Assembly (NCBI RefSeq): GCF_002903165.1
Contig: NZ_PPSK01000009.1
Location: 89,290 to 153,289, forward strand
Reading direction: 5' to 3'
Length of the DNA: 64,000 nt
DNA from: Halopseudomonas oceani
GTDB lineage: Bacteria; Pseudomonadota; Gammaproteobacteria; Pseudomonadales; Pseudomonadaceae
The translations under genes were made by a program, and so were the position numbers. The notes beneath the pieces are model-generated. The model did not search any database. It was not told where the DNA came from and saw nothing but the letters and a program-made list of their open reading frames with translations. Positions 19,513 to 30,007 of the stretch are shown here, in pieces. The stretch's first letter is position 1; every line of letters begins with the position of its first letter.

Positions 19513-19932
19513 TCAATGCTCGCTGTAAACGCGCTGGCTGCCATCAGCGCCAACCGCGATGACGTGGTAGGCGTCGTGTCGGTCTCCCATCTCCATTCCT
19601 GGTGAGCCGACAGGCATGCCCGGCACTGCAAGTCCACGCAGGTCGCTGGTGTCGTCCAGGGCCAGAATGTCGCTGGCTGGCACGTGGCCCTCGATAAAAA
19701 TCCCTTTGTAAACGGCGGTATGGCAGGAGCGCAGGGCTGGTGAAACGCCCAGTTCCTGCTTGAGTGCGACTACCTGCGAAGTTACGTGGTCGGTGACTTC
19801 GAAGCCGTTTTCTTCCAGGTGCTCAATCCAGGCATGGCAGCAGCCGCATGATGGGTCACGGTACACGTCTATTTCGGCCGCCTGGGCGACGCTGGAAAGC
19901 AGCAACAGACCGCCAGCAAACAGTTTTTTCAT
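19513..19932 (-). CDS. DUF411 periplasmic metal-binding-type protein
   Basis: This 139-residue protein has a clear signal peptide (MKKLFAGGLLLLSSVAQA). The mature DUF411 domain shows DPSCGCCHAWIEHL, the later cysteine in RSCHTAVYKG, and VPGMPVGSPGME. The family is often found with copper-resistance genes and may bind copper through its cysteines; no copper genes are adjacent here, so the role is uncertain. It is convergent with the DUF1232 gene. Confidence 0.85.
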   Translation of the reverse strand: MKKLFAGGLLLLSSVAQAAEIDVYRDPSCGCCHAWIEHLEENGFEVTDHVTSQVVALKQELGVSPALRSCHTAVYKGIFIEGHVPASDILALDDTSDLRGLAVPGMPVGSPGMEMGDRHDAYHVIAVGADGSQRVYSEH

Positions 19933-20086
19933 TTCAGGTTCTCCTGCTCGTTCTGACTTGCGACGCTGCGCCAGGCTAGCTGCTCTGGTACCATTGCGGC
20001 GCTTGAAGGGGAGGCTCGAGACTATCCGTTTGGCGCTTGGGTGTCACCCTGAGGTTCTGTTCAAACCTGCATGCGGTCGTTGCACC

Positions 20087-21256
20087 ATGTTTCCTGGCGT
20101 GTCCAGTCTGTTTAATTACCTGTATTACCAACGCTATTACCGCCGTTGCGGCTCGCTGGCTTTGCTGTGTCTGCTGCTAGCACAGCCGGCGGTGGCGATG
20201 CAGGTCGTCTTCATCAGCCCGGGTAAGTCCAACGAACCCTTCTGGGTCGATGCTGCGGAAGGGTTGCAGCACGCGGCAGGCAGTCTCGGCATTGAACTTG
20301 AAATCCTCTATGCCGAGCGCAATCACTTGGCCCAGCTCAGCCTCGCCCGTGAAGTGGTCGGGCGGCCGGCGGAGCGGCGGCCGGATTATCTGTTGGTTGC
20401 TGCAGACAAGCAGACATTACCGGGCCAGCTTGAGATTGCCGAGCGCGCTGGTGTTCGTGTTTTTTCTGCCTACAACGGGGTGCAGGACGCTGAGCGGGGC
20501 ATGCTCGGTTATCCGCGAGAGCACTTGCACTACTGGTTGGGAAGTTTGGTGCCAAACGCACAAGAGGCGGGGTATCTGACTGCACAGGCTCTGATCAGGC
20601 AGGGGCTAGCCCAATTTCAGTCGCCAGACGAAGCGATGCTGGAGATGCTGGCTATATCCGGTGATCGTGCAACCGACAGCTCCCGGCGACGTACCTACGG
20701 CATGGAGCTGGCGGTTGCCGAGTATCCGCAGGTGGCACTGCGTCAGACGGTCTATGCTGACTGGCAGCGAGATATCGCTCGCTATCAGACGCCGATTCTA
20801 CTCAAACGCTACCCTCGTACCCGGCTGCTCTGGACGGGTAGCGACCTGATGGCCTTCGGCGCGCTGGAGGCCATTCGTGGTGCGGGGCTCAAGCCCGCCC
20901 GTGACCTTCTGGTATCAACCGTCAACATGACCGAGCGCGCCACCAGATCGTTGCTCGACGGTGAGTTGCAGTCTATGGCTGGAGGGCACCACCTGGCGGC
21001 AGCCTGGGCGCTAGTAGTCTTGTACGACTATGACCACGGGGTTGATTTTGCTGAATCAGAAGGGCTTGAGATGGAGCGCAGTATGTTTGCGCTCTTTGAC
21101 CCGCAGATGGCAGAGGTATACCTGAATTATCTTGCCGCTGGGCGGCCACAGGTCAACTATTGCCGTTTCAGTAAGGTCTGCAATCCTGCGCGTAAGGAAT
21201 ATGACTTCTCCATTCGTGGCTGGCTGCAGGCCGCAGAAGCGGCCGCCAGTCCATGA
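20087..21256 (+). CDS. Orphan periplasmic substrate-binding protein (type 1 fold)
   Basis: This 389-residue protein has a signal sequence (CGSLALLCLLLAQPAVA after about 20 residues). The mature part resembles sugar-type periplasmic binding proteins: VVFISPGKSNEPFW at the first strand, then PDYLLVAADKQ and TRLLWTGSDLMAFGALEAI. No permease or ATPase gene is nearby, so it may feed a receptor or a distant transporter. ATG 20087 lacks a strong ribosome site, and the true start could differ by some codons. The ligand is unknown. Confidence 0.72.
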   Translation: MFPGVSSLFNYLYYQRYYRRCGSLALLCLLLAQPAVAMQVVFISPGKSNEPFWVDAAEGLQHAAGSLGIELEILYAERNHLAQLSLAREVVGRPAERRPDYLLVAADKQTLPGQLEIAERAGVRVFSAYNGVQDAERGMLGYPREHLHYWLGSLVPNAQEAGYLTAQALIRQGLAQFQSPDEAMLEMLAISGDRATDSSRRRTYGMELAVAEYPQVALRQTVYADWQRDIARYQTPILLKRYPRTRLLWTGSDLMAFGALEAIRGAGLKPARDLLVSTVNMTERATRSLLDGELQSMAGGHHLAAAWALVVLYDYDHGVDFAESEGLEMERSMFALFDPQMAEVYLNYLAAGRPQVNYCRFSKVCNPARKEYDFSIRGWLQAAEAAASP

Positions 21257-21265
21257 TGCTTTGGG

Positions 21266-21427
21266 TTAGTCGCGTTTGGCGATGATCCACACCGCATGCA
21301 CGATGCCGGGAATATAGCCGAGCAGTGTCAGTAGGATGTTCAGCCAGAAGGCGCCGCCAAAACCGACTTGCAGGAAGACACCCAGCGGTGGCAGCAAAAT
21401 GGCGATCAGTACGCGAATCAGATCCAT
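21266..21427 (-). CDS. Pmp3/YqaE family membrane peptide (53 aa)
   Basis: This short gene encodes 53 residues beginning MDLIRVLIAILLPPLGVFLQ and ending GIVHAVWIIAKRD. It has two hydrophobic helices and the PPLGVFLQVG signature of the Pmp3/UPF0057 (YqaE) family. These peptides sit in the plasma membrane and are linked to salt and membrane stress in several organisms. AAGGAAA lies nine bases upstream. It is 60 bases downstream of phoX on the same strand and convergent with the binding-protein gene. Confidence 0.9.
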   Translation of the reverse strand: MDLIRVLIAILLPPLGVFLQVGFGGAFWLNILLTLLGYIPGIVHAVWIIAKRD

Positions 21428-21487
21428 GCTTTGGTTTCCTTTTGTCCAGGAGTTTCATGAATTCTGACTCGCTAGCTGCCTGATCGT

Positions 21488-23455
21488 TCAGCCTCCGATG
21501 ACGCCGCCGTCTTCCCGCCTGATCATCACTGTGGTGGAGCGGGGGCGGGTTATTCCATCGCTGGCCGGGTAACTGATGCCCGGGTGCTGCACGTTAACCC
21601 ACAGGGTGCGGGCATCGGGCGTCCAGGTGATACCGGTGATCTCGGCGCCGCGCGGCCCGACAAGGAAGCGCCGTATTTCGCGGCTGACTGGGTCTGCGCA
21701 AAGCATCTGGTTACAGCCGATGTCGGCGGTATAGTGCGTGGTTTCATCGGCGTCGGTCAGAATCCACAGGCGACCGTCCGGGTCGAAGGCCATGCCGTCC
21801 GGCGATGAAAACAAGTCACCCTCGATGTTGCCGATGCGATTGGCGGGAACACTGCCATCGCTTTTCTGGCGCTCTCCAGCCAGTACAAACAGATCCCATT
21901 CAAACTCGGTTGCCCATGGATCGGCTCCGGCTTCGCGCCAGCGCAGGATCTGGCCGTGGACGTTTTCCTCGCGGGGGTTGGCCGCATCGGTTGGATCGGT
22001 TTTACCGCGCTCGGTGTTGTTGGTCAGGCTGACATACATTTCGCGCGTTTGCGGATGGGCGGCGACCCACTCCGGCCGGTCCATCGGGGTCGCGCCTATC
22101 GCATCGGCCGCGCCACGGGCGTTCAGCAGTACGGCATGCTGGTCAGCAAAGCCATTCTCTGGTGTCAGCCCCGGCGCGCCCCAGCGCAAAGGCAACCACT
22201 CGCCACGGCCGTCAGCATCAAAGCGGGCGGCGTACAGAGTGCCACTGTCTAGCAGATCGCGGTTGCGGTCGATGTCGCCCGCTTTATAAGGCTGCTCGGG
22301 GAGGAACTTGTAAACGTACTCACCGCGCGCATCATCACCGGAATAGACCGCCATATGACCACGCTCGTCGACGACGCAGGTGGCGCACTCACGGCCCAGG
22401 CGTCCCATTGCTGTGCGCTTGCGTGGCTTGTCGTTGGGGTTGAACGGATCGACTTCTACCACCCAGCCAAAGCGGTTTGGCTCATTGACGTGCCCCTGAT
22501 ACGGGCGATCTGCGCCCGGTGTGGCGTTAAAGCGCGGGTCCACTGATTCCCATGCGTAGTACCGGCTGCTGCCACTCAGGCCGATACCGTAGCGTTTGTG
22601 GGTCGATCGGGTGTTGTAGTCCGCCTCGTCGCGGTTCACAAAGTAGTTGTGAAAGTTCTCTTCGCAGGCCAGATAGGTTTGCCACGGGGTGGCGCCCATC
22701 GAACAGTTGTTGATGGTCCCTAGTACCTCCAGCCCTGATGGATCGCTCTCTGTGCGCATTGCCGTATGACCGGCAAGGGGGCCGCTGATAGTCATCGGAG
22801 TGGTGGCGGTAATGCGCCGGTTGAATTTCGAATCTGCGACCCGCTGCCACTGGCCGCTGGCGTCGCGGCGGATCTCGATAATGCTCAGGCCGTGGGCAGC
22901 CATCTCCTTGTACACCTGCTCGGCCGGGCGGTCTCGGCTATTGTCCTCTCGCTGTGTGAACTGCATGCCGTTGGGGTGCAGGGTTGGGTTGACGTACTCG
23001 TGATTAACGACCAGCAGGCCATGCTCGTTGGGCTGGTCGGCAAAGGGAAAGTAATGCATGCCGTCGTTGTTGTCGCCAGCCTGCATCAACTGATCCTCCC
23101 AGCTGTCGCTGGCGTCACTCCGCCAGGCTGGAGCGCCCGGCAGTACGGCGTCACCCCAACTGAAGAAGGGCGTGGCGCGATAGCCGGACGGGACAATTAC
23201 ACTATCAAATGAGCTTGAGGTTTGTGCTGCAACGCTTTGAAATCCAAGTAAAGAGTTACGTATTTCTTTCTGCTCAGAGGTGCAGGCGCTGAGCAGCGAC
23301 GGTAGCAGGCTGGCCAATGACGCAGCGCCTATTCCTTTGAGCAGGGTGCGCCTGTTGACCGCAACGCTGGCGAGATCGGCTGCCCGGCTGGGGTTGATGC
23401 GTTGGTCGTCGACCGCTTCCAATTGACGGTGAAACTCGGGGTTTTGCCAGCTCAT
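21488..23455 (-). CDS. phoX: PhoX-family alkaline phosphatase (DUF839)
   Basis: This 655-residue protein belongs to the PhoX/DUF839 family of calcium- and iron-dependent phosphatases that act on phosphomonoesters. A Tat signal (NRRTLLKG at about residues 34-41) leads to LLPSLLSAC, so it may be exported folded and possibly lipidated at Cys58. Typical blocks include LLVVNHEYVNP, ACEENFHNYF and FGWVVEVDPF. It is the last gene of the receptor-phytase-exbB-exbD-tonB series, seven bases after tonB, which fits joint scavenging of organic phosphate. Confidence 0.9.
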   Translation of the reverse strand: MSWQNPEFHRQLEAVDDQRINPSRAADLASVAVNRRTLLKGIGAASLASLLPSLLSACTSEQKEIRNSLLGFQSVAAQTSSSFDSVIVPSGYRATPFFSWGDAVLPGAPAWRSDASDSWEDQLMQAGDNNDGMHYFPFADQPNEHGLLVVNHEYVNPTLHPNGMQFTQREDNSRDRPAEQVYKEMAAHGLSIIEIRRDASGQWQRVADSKFNRRITATTPMTISGPLAGHTAMRTESDPSGLEVLGTINNCSMGATPWQTYLACEENFHNYFVNRDEADYNTRSTHKRYGIGLSGSSRYYAWESVDPRFNATPGADRPYQGHVNEPNRFGWVVEVDPFNPNDKPRKRTAMGRLGRECATCVVDERGHMAVYSGDDARGEYVYKFLPEQPYKAGDIDRNRDLLDSGTLYAARFDADGRGEWLPLRWGAPGLTPENGFADQHAVLLNARGAADAIGATPMDRPEWVAAHPQTREMYVSLTNNTERGKTDPTDAANPREENVHGQILRWREAGADPWATEFEWDLFVLAGERQKSDGSVPANRIGNIEGDLFSSPDGMAFDPDGRLWILTDADETTHYTADIGCNQMLCADPVSREIRRFLVGPRGAEITGITWTPDARTLWVNVQHPGISYPASDGITRPRSTTVMIRREDGGVIGG

Positions 23456-23462
23456 ATTTGAC

Positions 23463-24266
23463 TCACTGTGACAGGCGGTAGCGGAAGGTGTTGCGCACCC
23501 CGGTAACCGCTACAGGCTGGCCATTGACCAGCCTTGGTTGATAGATGAAATCCTTGGCAGCAGCAAGCGAAGGCCGAGCGAACAGCGGGTTGTCGCATGC
23601 CCCGCTGACCAGTCGCGGGTTGTCGACGCGGCCGTTGGCGTTGACGTCGTATTCAACGGTGCAGTCGCCTTCCAGCCGCTGGGTTAGTGCACGTCTGGGG
23701 TAGTCCGGCTCGGGCTTGCTTAACGGCAGATATTGGCGTTGCGCTGCGGCGCGTTCGGCGGCCGCTGCGGCTGCAGCATCTGCGGCTGCCTGTTGGCGCG
23801 CAAGCTCATCCAGCCGCTGCTGTTCAGCAGCAGCTTGGGCGGCGAGCCTCTGCTGTTCGGCGCGCTCCTGTTCCCGTTCAAGGGCTTCGCGGCGCTGCTG
23901 TTGTTCGCGCTCCTGTCGCTCGGCCAGGCGCTTGCGAGCGATGGCTGCCTCGTCGACCACCGGCTTGGGTGGCGGCGCCTCTACAACTGGCGTCGGTGGT
24001 TCCGGTGCCGGCGGGGAGGGCGCTGTAACCGGGGCGACGGTTGGTTCAGGGGCGGGCACCGGCAACGTCACCAACTGCGTTCGTATGCTGGTTTGTTCTG
24101 CAGGTACCGGCGAGCGGGTTGGTTCCCAGCCGGCCCACAACAGTCCCGCGACGGCAGCGTGCAGCGCCAGCGTCGTCAGCAGTGGTGCTGCAATGCCGCG
24201 GTTTGACTCGCTCGGTACCGAACTGCGTTCCTGCAGCAGCATGAGGGGTGGAGTTGCTGCGCTCAT
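23463..24266 (-). CDS. tonB: TonB energy transducer
   Basis: This 267-residue TonB has one N-terminal membrane helix (LLTTLALHAAVAGLLWAGW), then a proline-rich stretch (about residues 70-105). A long charged alanine, glutamate and glutamine coiled coil (about 105-165) follows, before the C-terminal TonB fold (PDYPRRALTQRLEGDCTVEY). It couples the proton-motive force, through ExbB-ExbD, to outer-membrane receptors. The start overlaps the exbD stop by ATGA. Placement with a receptor and phytase suggests a dedicated TonB. Confidence 0.93.
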   Translation of the reverse strand: MSAATPPLMLLQERSSVPSESNRGIAAPLLTTLALHAAVAGLLWAGWEPTRSPVPAEQTSIRTQLVTLPVPAPEPTVAPVTAPSPPAPEPPTPVVEAPPPKPVVDEAAIARKRLAERQEREQQQRREALEREQERAEQQRLAAQAAAEQQRLDELARQQAAADAAAAAAAERAAAQRQYLPLSKPEPDYPRRALTQRLEGDCTVEYDVNANGRVDNPRLVSGACDNPLFARPSLAAAKDFIYQPRLVNGQPVAVTGVRNTFRYRLSQ

Positions 24267-24709
24267 GGGGCTTCCGTAATCAGACCTAGTTGGCTGATGC
24301 CTGCCTGTTGTAGCGCGGCCATGCCTGCGACCACGACTCCGTACCCCGCACCCGCGTCGGCACGGATGAATACCTGAGTGTCCGGCTGGGCTTGGATTGC
24401 GGCGCTCAGTTCGCGGGTAAGATCTTCCAGGCTGGCGCTGCTGTGCTGGTAGTCGTCGGTCCGCACGCTCTCGCCCATGTTCCAGTGGTAACCGCCCTCG
24501 GCATCAATGGACAGGGTGACGACGGACGACGGGTTTTCCGGCTCCAGTGCTTCGGCGGCGACCTTGGGTAGTTCGATCTGTACGCCTTGGGTCATCATTG
24601 GTGCGGTGACCATGAAGATCACCAGCAATACCAGCATGACGTCGATATACGGCACCACATTCATTTCAGCTTTGGGCTTGCGCTTGATTCGGCCTGCTCG
24701 CATTTCCAT
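24263..24709 (-). CDS. exbD: ExbD biopolymer transport protein
   Basis: This 148-residue ExbD/TolR-family protein has the conserved membrane aspartate in AEMNVVPYIDVMLVLLVIFM and a periplasmic domain. With ExbB it forms the proton-driven motor for TonB. The gene lies six bases after exbB and overlaps tonB by four bases. Confidence 0.93.
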   Translation of the reverse strand: MEMRAGRIKRKPKAEMNVVPYIDVMLVLLVIFMVTAPMMTQGVQIELPKVAAEALEPENPSSVVTLSIDAEGGYHWNMGESVRTDDYQHSSASLEDLTRELSAAIQAQPDTQVFIRADAGAGYGVVVAGMAALQQAGISQLGLITEAP

Positions 24710-24715
24710 GGCTGC

Positions 24716-25393
<678 letters not shown>

Positions 25394-25451
25394 ATTTACC
25401 TCACTGCCGGCCCCGTGAGGCCGGTCTTGTCGTGCTGATGAAAGAAAAGGT

Positions 25452-27377
25452 TCAGGGCAGTTGCAGCAGGTCGGCGATGGGCTGCCAGGGCACCAGCTTG
25501 AAGTTCTGATTGCCCTCGGGCAGGCGCTTGCGACCGTCCTGGACCACCAGCAGCCCGCCGGGCCAGGCGGCGCCGAAGTCGGCCGAGCTGACTTCCAGGC
25601 CGTCGGTTTCCGAGACGCCGTCAATGCCGGAGAGTGCATTCAGGCCAATGCGGAAGGCGCCGTGCGCGCGGTAGGGCGGCAAGGCGTCCAGCACTACGTA
25701 GCTGTCGTTGCCTTGGCTGGAGACGATCAGGTACGGCTTCTGTGAGTGCTGGTAGATCGCCATGCCTTCGACGTCGTCGTGCAGCAGATCGCCGACGCTG
25801 ATCACCGAGGTCAACTCTGTGGGCTGACCTTCAGCGGCAGACAGCGTCCAGATACCGACGGCTTCCTCACCGATGAACAACTGCTGGCGGGCGTCGTCGG
25901 CAACACAGCCTTCGGGCTGGGTGTCGGTGCGGAACTGGCGAACTGCGCTGGCGCTGACCTTACCGTCGCTGCCATCCAGGCGGTACTGAATGAAACGGCC
26001 GTCCTTGTCGTTGGGAATGGCGTAGACCGTGCCGTCCGGGCTTTGGCTCATGCACAGGCCGTAGATGTCAGTGAGGTCAGTGGCGATATCGCCCAGCCCG
26101 CTGACCTGACCGCTGGCCGGGTCAATGGCGAACAGTTCCAGACTGTGGCGGTCGCGATTGCTGGCCACGGCCAGATCAATCTGCCGGTCGCCAAGGGTGA
26201 AACCTTTGCGGATATCGACATTATTGATGCGTCCGACCGGCAGATATTGCAGCTCACGCCCCTGCAGATCGTAGACGCCAAGCCCGCCGCGTTTGTCCGT
26301 GCCGAGTACGCGTGCCAGTTCGGGGATGCTTGGGTGGGGCCAAATGGCTGGATCATCTGCCGCGTCGCCACCGTGTGGTACTGGCGCTGTTTGTGCGGTG
26401 GCAAAAACCTCGGGCAATGTTGGCGCGTTGAGCAGGCTGCTGCCAGCATCCAGCTCGGTCAGCAGCTGTTGACCGCTGTCGTCGATGATCAGCACCTGCA
26501 GGGCATCACCCTGAGCGCGCACGGACAGCTGCTCGGGCTTGCGTCCCTCGTTCAACGGCCAGCTCTGGTGTTGCCATTGTTCGTCCTGCCAACGGTAACG
26601 ATGCAGGCTGTTGCTGCCGGTATCCAGCGCAAGCAGGCCGTCAGCAGTGCTGGCAAGCCCCTCTGGGCCTTCGGGCAACGAGCCCCAGGGCTGATTCAGG
26701 TCGACGATGCTTCGGTTGCTGTCGGTTTCCGGGCGCGGGTCGTAGCGCCAGATGCCGATCTCCTCCTCGCTGACGAACAGCGCGTTCAGCTCAGCGTTAA
26801 CCGTGCAGGACTTGGCGCCGACCGGTAGGTGCAGGGTGCGTACCAGGCGGGATTGGGTGCCTTGTTCACCGACCAGCCATTGCTGGCCGAGGCCCTCCTC
26901 GCCAATCAAAAACAGATAATCGTGGTGGCTTTGATCCTGATAGAAACACAGGTCTTCCAGCGGGTAGCCGGTGCTCGGCAGGTATTCCGGCGCGATGGCA
27001 GCGTTATCCGCGTTCCAGCGCAGGATAACCGGTTGATCGCGCTGCAGGTCATGGCTGGCGGCGATCAGGCCGCTACGGCCTTGATGTACCGCCAGCGTGT
27101 CGTAGTAGCCGGGCAGGGCAGCGGAAACCGACTGCTCGCTGGCATCCAGGCGCTGGATACCGTGCTGGTTGATCACCAGGCTGCCGGCCTGCTCGCCGGG
27201 CAGCATGCGCTGGGCGCTGATGCCGCTGGCGTTGCGGATCTGAATGGTCAGCTCACTGCGGCTGACGTCGGTGGCAGCCGCGGGTTGCGCGGCGCCTTGG
27301 GTGGTGTCCTGTTCGTTGCAGGCGCTCAGCAGCAGGCTGCTGCCGAGCACTGCGATCAGGGAGATGACTGGACGCAT
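25452..27377 (-). CDS. Beta-propeller phytase, probable lipoprotein
   Basis: This 641-residue protein starts with a lipoprotein signal ending LLLSAC (Cys20). The C-terminal half (from about residue 310) is a canonical beta-propeller phytase: HGGDAADDPAIWPHP, then TDKRGGLGVYDLQG, INNVDI and VEGMAIYQ. The N-terminal half looks like a divergent propeller, giving a tandem-domain enzyme. Such phytases release phosphate from phytate in a calcium-dependent way. The gene sits between a TonB-dependent receptor and exbB, a pairing known in aquatic bacteria. An upstream ATG at 27389 is an alternative start. Confidence 0.88.
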   Translation of the reverse strand: MRPVISLIAVLGSSLLLSACNEQDTTQGAAQPAAATDVSRSELTIQIRNASGISAQRMLPGEQAGSLVINQHGIQRLDASEQSVSAALPGYYDTLAVHQGRSGLIAASHDLQRDQPVILRWNADNAAIAPEYLPSTGYPLEDLCFYQDQSHHDYLFLIGEEGLGQQWLVGEQGTQSRLVRTLHLPVGAKSCTVNAELNALFVSEEEIGIWRYDPRPETDSNRSIVDLNQPWGSLPEGPEGLASTADGLLALDTGSNSLHRYRWQDEQWQHQSWPLNEGRKPEQLSVRAQGDALQVLIIDDSGQQLLTELDAGSSLLNAPTLPEVFATAQTAPVPHGGDAADDPAIWPHPSIPELARVLGTDKRGGLGVYDLQGRELQYLPVGRINNVDIRKGFTLGDRQIDLAVASNRDRHSLELFAIDPASGQVSGLGDIATDLTDIYGLCMSQSPDGTVYAIPNDKDGRFIQYRLDGSDGKVSASAVRQFRTDTQPEGCVADDARQQLFIGEEAVGIWTLSAAEGQPTELTSVISVGDLLHDDVEGMAIYQHSQKPYLIVSSQGNDSYVVLDALPPYRAHGAFRIGLNALSGIDGVSETDGLEVSSADFGAAWPGGLLVVQDGRKRLPEGNQNFKLVPWQPIADLLQLP

Positions 27378-27435
27378 GGTGTATCTCATTGATGTCGATA
27401 GGGGCGGCGGGGCTCTGGGCTCCCGCCGCATTCGC

Positions 27436-29946
27436 TCAGAAGTGGGTGAGGGTCAGGCCGACCTTGTAGGTCGGGCCGTACTCTTCGTACTGGGCGTTGT
27501 AGCGGCGTGAGCCGGTATAGACGTAGTAGCTCTCGTCGGTGATGTTCTGCGCGGCCATGAACACCTGCAGGTTGTCGGTCAGGAAGTAGCTGGCCGACAG
27601 ATCGACGAACAACTGGTCGTCAACGCGGTAGTCGTAGCGCTTGTCCAGCACGTCGCCAACCTCGTCGAGGTAGTCCGACTTGTAGTTGGCGGAGATGCGC
27701 AGGCTCAGTTTGTCGTTTTCCCAGCCGAGTGTGAGGTTGCCGGTCAGATCGGACTGGCCCGGCAGATCGATGCTGCGCGACTGCATGCGGCCGGTATCTG
27801 CGTTGTACTGCTCGATATCGGCGTCCGAACGGCTGAGGGTGGTATTGGCGTTGACCAGCAGGCCGTTCCAGGGCGAGGGCAGCCAGCTGAACTTCTGCGC
27901 ATAGGCCAGTTCCAGACCGTATACGGTGGCGCTGTCGCCGTTGACCGAGGTAATGGCTTCGTCGAATGCCGCGTATTGGCCGGTGCCGGCAACGTCAGCG
28001 GTGTAGACGAAATTTTCGATGTCCTTTTAGAACAGGAAGGCAGACACCGCACCGGCGCGGCCCATGTAGTGTTCGATGCCGAAATCGAGGTTGCTGGACT
28101 CCAGTGGCTTCAGGTCGGGGTTACCGAACTCGGCGTCGTCGCCATCGACCACAAAGCCCGGGAACAGCTGGCCGAAGGTCGGGCGAACCACGCTGTTGGT
28201 CCAGCTGGCGCGCAGCTGACTGTTCGCGCCGAGTTGATAGATGGCGTGCAGGCCCGGCAGCCAGTGGTGATAGTCGTTGCGGGAGTTGACCGCTTCGAAG
28301 TTGCCGTCATTGAGGCCGGTGCCTTCCGACTTCAGGCGCGTACCTTCGTAGCGCAGGCCGGCGATGATGCGCAGATCGTCGATGTCGACGGTGTTCATCA
28401 GGTAGGCGGCGTTGATGTTTTCCTGAATGCTGAAGTCGTTGATACGTGACTGTTCTTCATCGTAGAAATCGGCCGGGTTGAGGCCACTGATCAGCCGCTC
28501 AAGCGCACTGGCAGAGATGCGCGGACCCAGGTTGGTGCGGCCGTTGGTAAACTGGCCGAGGCTCAGCTCAGCGTCGGTAAAGCCGTAATCGCCGAAGTCT
28601 TCATAGGCCCAAACCTCGAGATCGTTGTCTTTGGTGCGGGTACTGAACTTAGCGCCAAACTGCAGCTGCGACGGCAGGTCTGCCATGAACCAGTCGCGGG
28701 TCAGATCCACGCGAATGTTCTGTTCGGTGTCGGTGGTCAGCTGCTTTTCGCGCTCGACTTCGGTCAGGGTGAAATTGCTGGGGTCGTAGAATGCGCTGTC
28801 GATGATCAGATTGGGCTGCTTGCTGTCGTTGTAACCGGCCGCGGTGAAGTCATCGTTACCTTCGAACTTGGCACCCGGTGTGTGCAGCGGGCTGTCTTCT
28901 TCGGCCTCGCTGTAGCCATACTGCGCCGCGACTTTCCAGTCGCCGAGCTGACGCTCGCCGCCAATCACCAGGCTTTTGATCTCCTGGGTTTCTTCGCGAT
29001 CCTTGATTTCGCGCGTACCTTCGGCATCGCCACCCTCGCCGGGTAGTTGGGCGTCGGCAAACTCGATCACGTTGGCCTGGCGTGTTTCTGTGTCCTTGAA
29101 GCGGCTGTACAGGGTGCGCAGGTACAACTCCGTGTCTTCGTCTGGTCGATAGTCAACGTTGAAGCCCAGGCCCGCGCGTTCGCGGCTGATGTCGTACCGA
29201 CGCTCCTCCAGTTCCTCCAGACGTGCACCAGCCGGGTCGTTAAAGTCCCAGGCACCACCGGTTTCGACGTTGTCGGAACCAAAGCTGCGATCTTCCCAGC
29301 TTACGGCGGTAGCGATGGCGAGGTTGTCGATACCGTCACCGACGCTGAAGCGGTTGCTGAACGCGCCGGATACCTTGGGGCTGGTGTCGCCGGTGTTCTC
29401 GTCGTAGCTGGCTTCGGTCGACAGACTGTAGAACATGGCGTCGTGATCGAAACCGGACAGGCTTTCGACCTCGATGGTGCCGCCGAGGGAGTTGGCGTCC
29501 ATATCCGGGGTCAGGGTCTTGACCACCGAAAGTGACTGAATCAGCTCGCTCGGCAAAACGTCCATCGCCACGGCGCGGCGATCGCTTTCCGGTGCAGGTA
29601 CCAGCGTGCCGTTGATGGTTACGCTGTTGAGGTCGGCTCCCAGACCCCGAACGCGGACGAAGCGGCCTTCGCCCTGATCGCGCTCAACAGAGATGCCCGG
29701 AACGCGCTGCAGTGCCTCGGCGGTGTTCTCATCGGGGAGCTGACCGATGGCGTCGGCGTGTACCACGCTCTCGGTGTTGTTGGACATGCGTTGCTCCTGC
29801 AGCGCCTGCTCCATCTGTGCAGCCTGACCGATGATGGTCATGACTTCGGTGGTGGCCTGCGCCCAACTGGCAGAGCTGCCTGCGATGGCAAGCGCCAGCG
29901 TGCTGATACGAAAGCTTGTATGCAGGCGTGAAGTGCGGACAGACAT
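27436..29946 (-). pseudogene. TonB-dependent receptor interrupted by one in-frame TAA
   Basis: The reading frame encodes a full receptor of 836 codons: a signal peptide ending ASWAQA, a plug domain (LPDENTAEALQRVPGISVER, then FVRVRGLGADLNSVTING), a barrel and a C-terminal aromatic ending GLTLTHF. Codon 640 is TAA (27-29 of 28,000+, that is 28027-28029). It follows SAFLF and is followed in the same frame by KDIENFVYTADVAG and 190 further sensible residues. A tyrosine codon is expected there. The last quarter of the barrel would be lost, so the product should fail unless the stop is suppressed or is a sequencing error. It is the probable phytate or phosphate-ester receptor of the cluster. Confidence 0.88.
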
Positions 29947-30007
29947 GGGGTTCCTCTCCTGGCGAATGGGTTTCGTGTCCCGTTGGGAAGTGGAACTTAG
30001 GGAGGCG

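Noticed and set aside
25746..26828. 360-codon open frame antisense to the phytase
   Set aside because: Shadow frame; the phytase motifs lie on the other strand.
28027..28029. Programmed recoding (selenocysteine or pyrrolysine) in the receptor
   Set aside because: The codon is TAA, not TGA or TAG, and no recoding hairpin is evident; a mutation or error is simpler.
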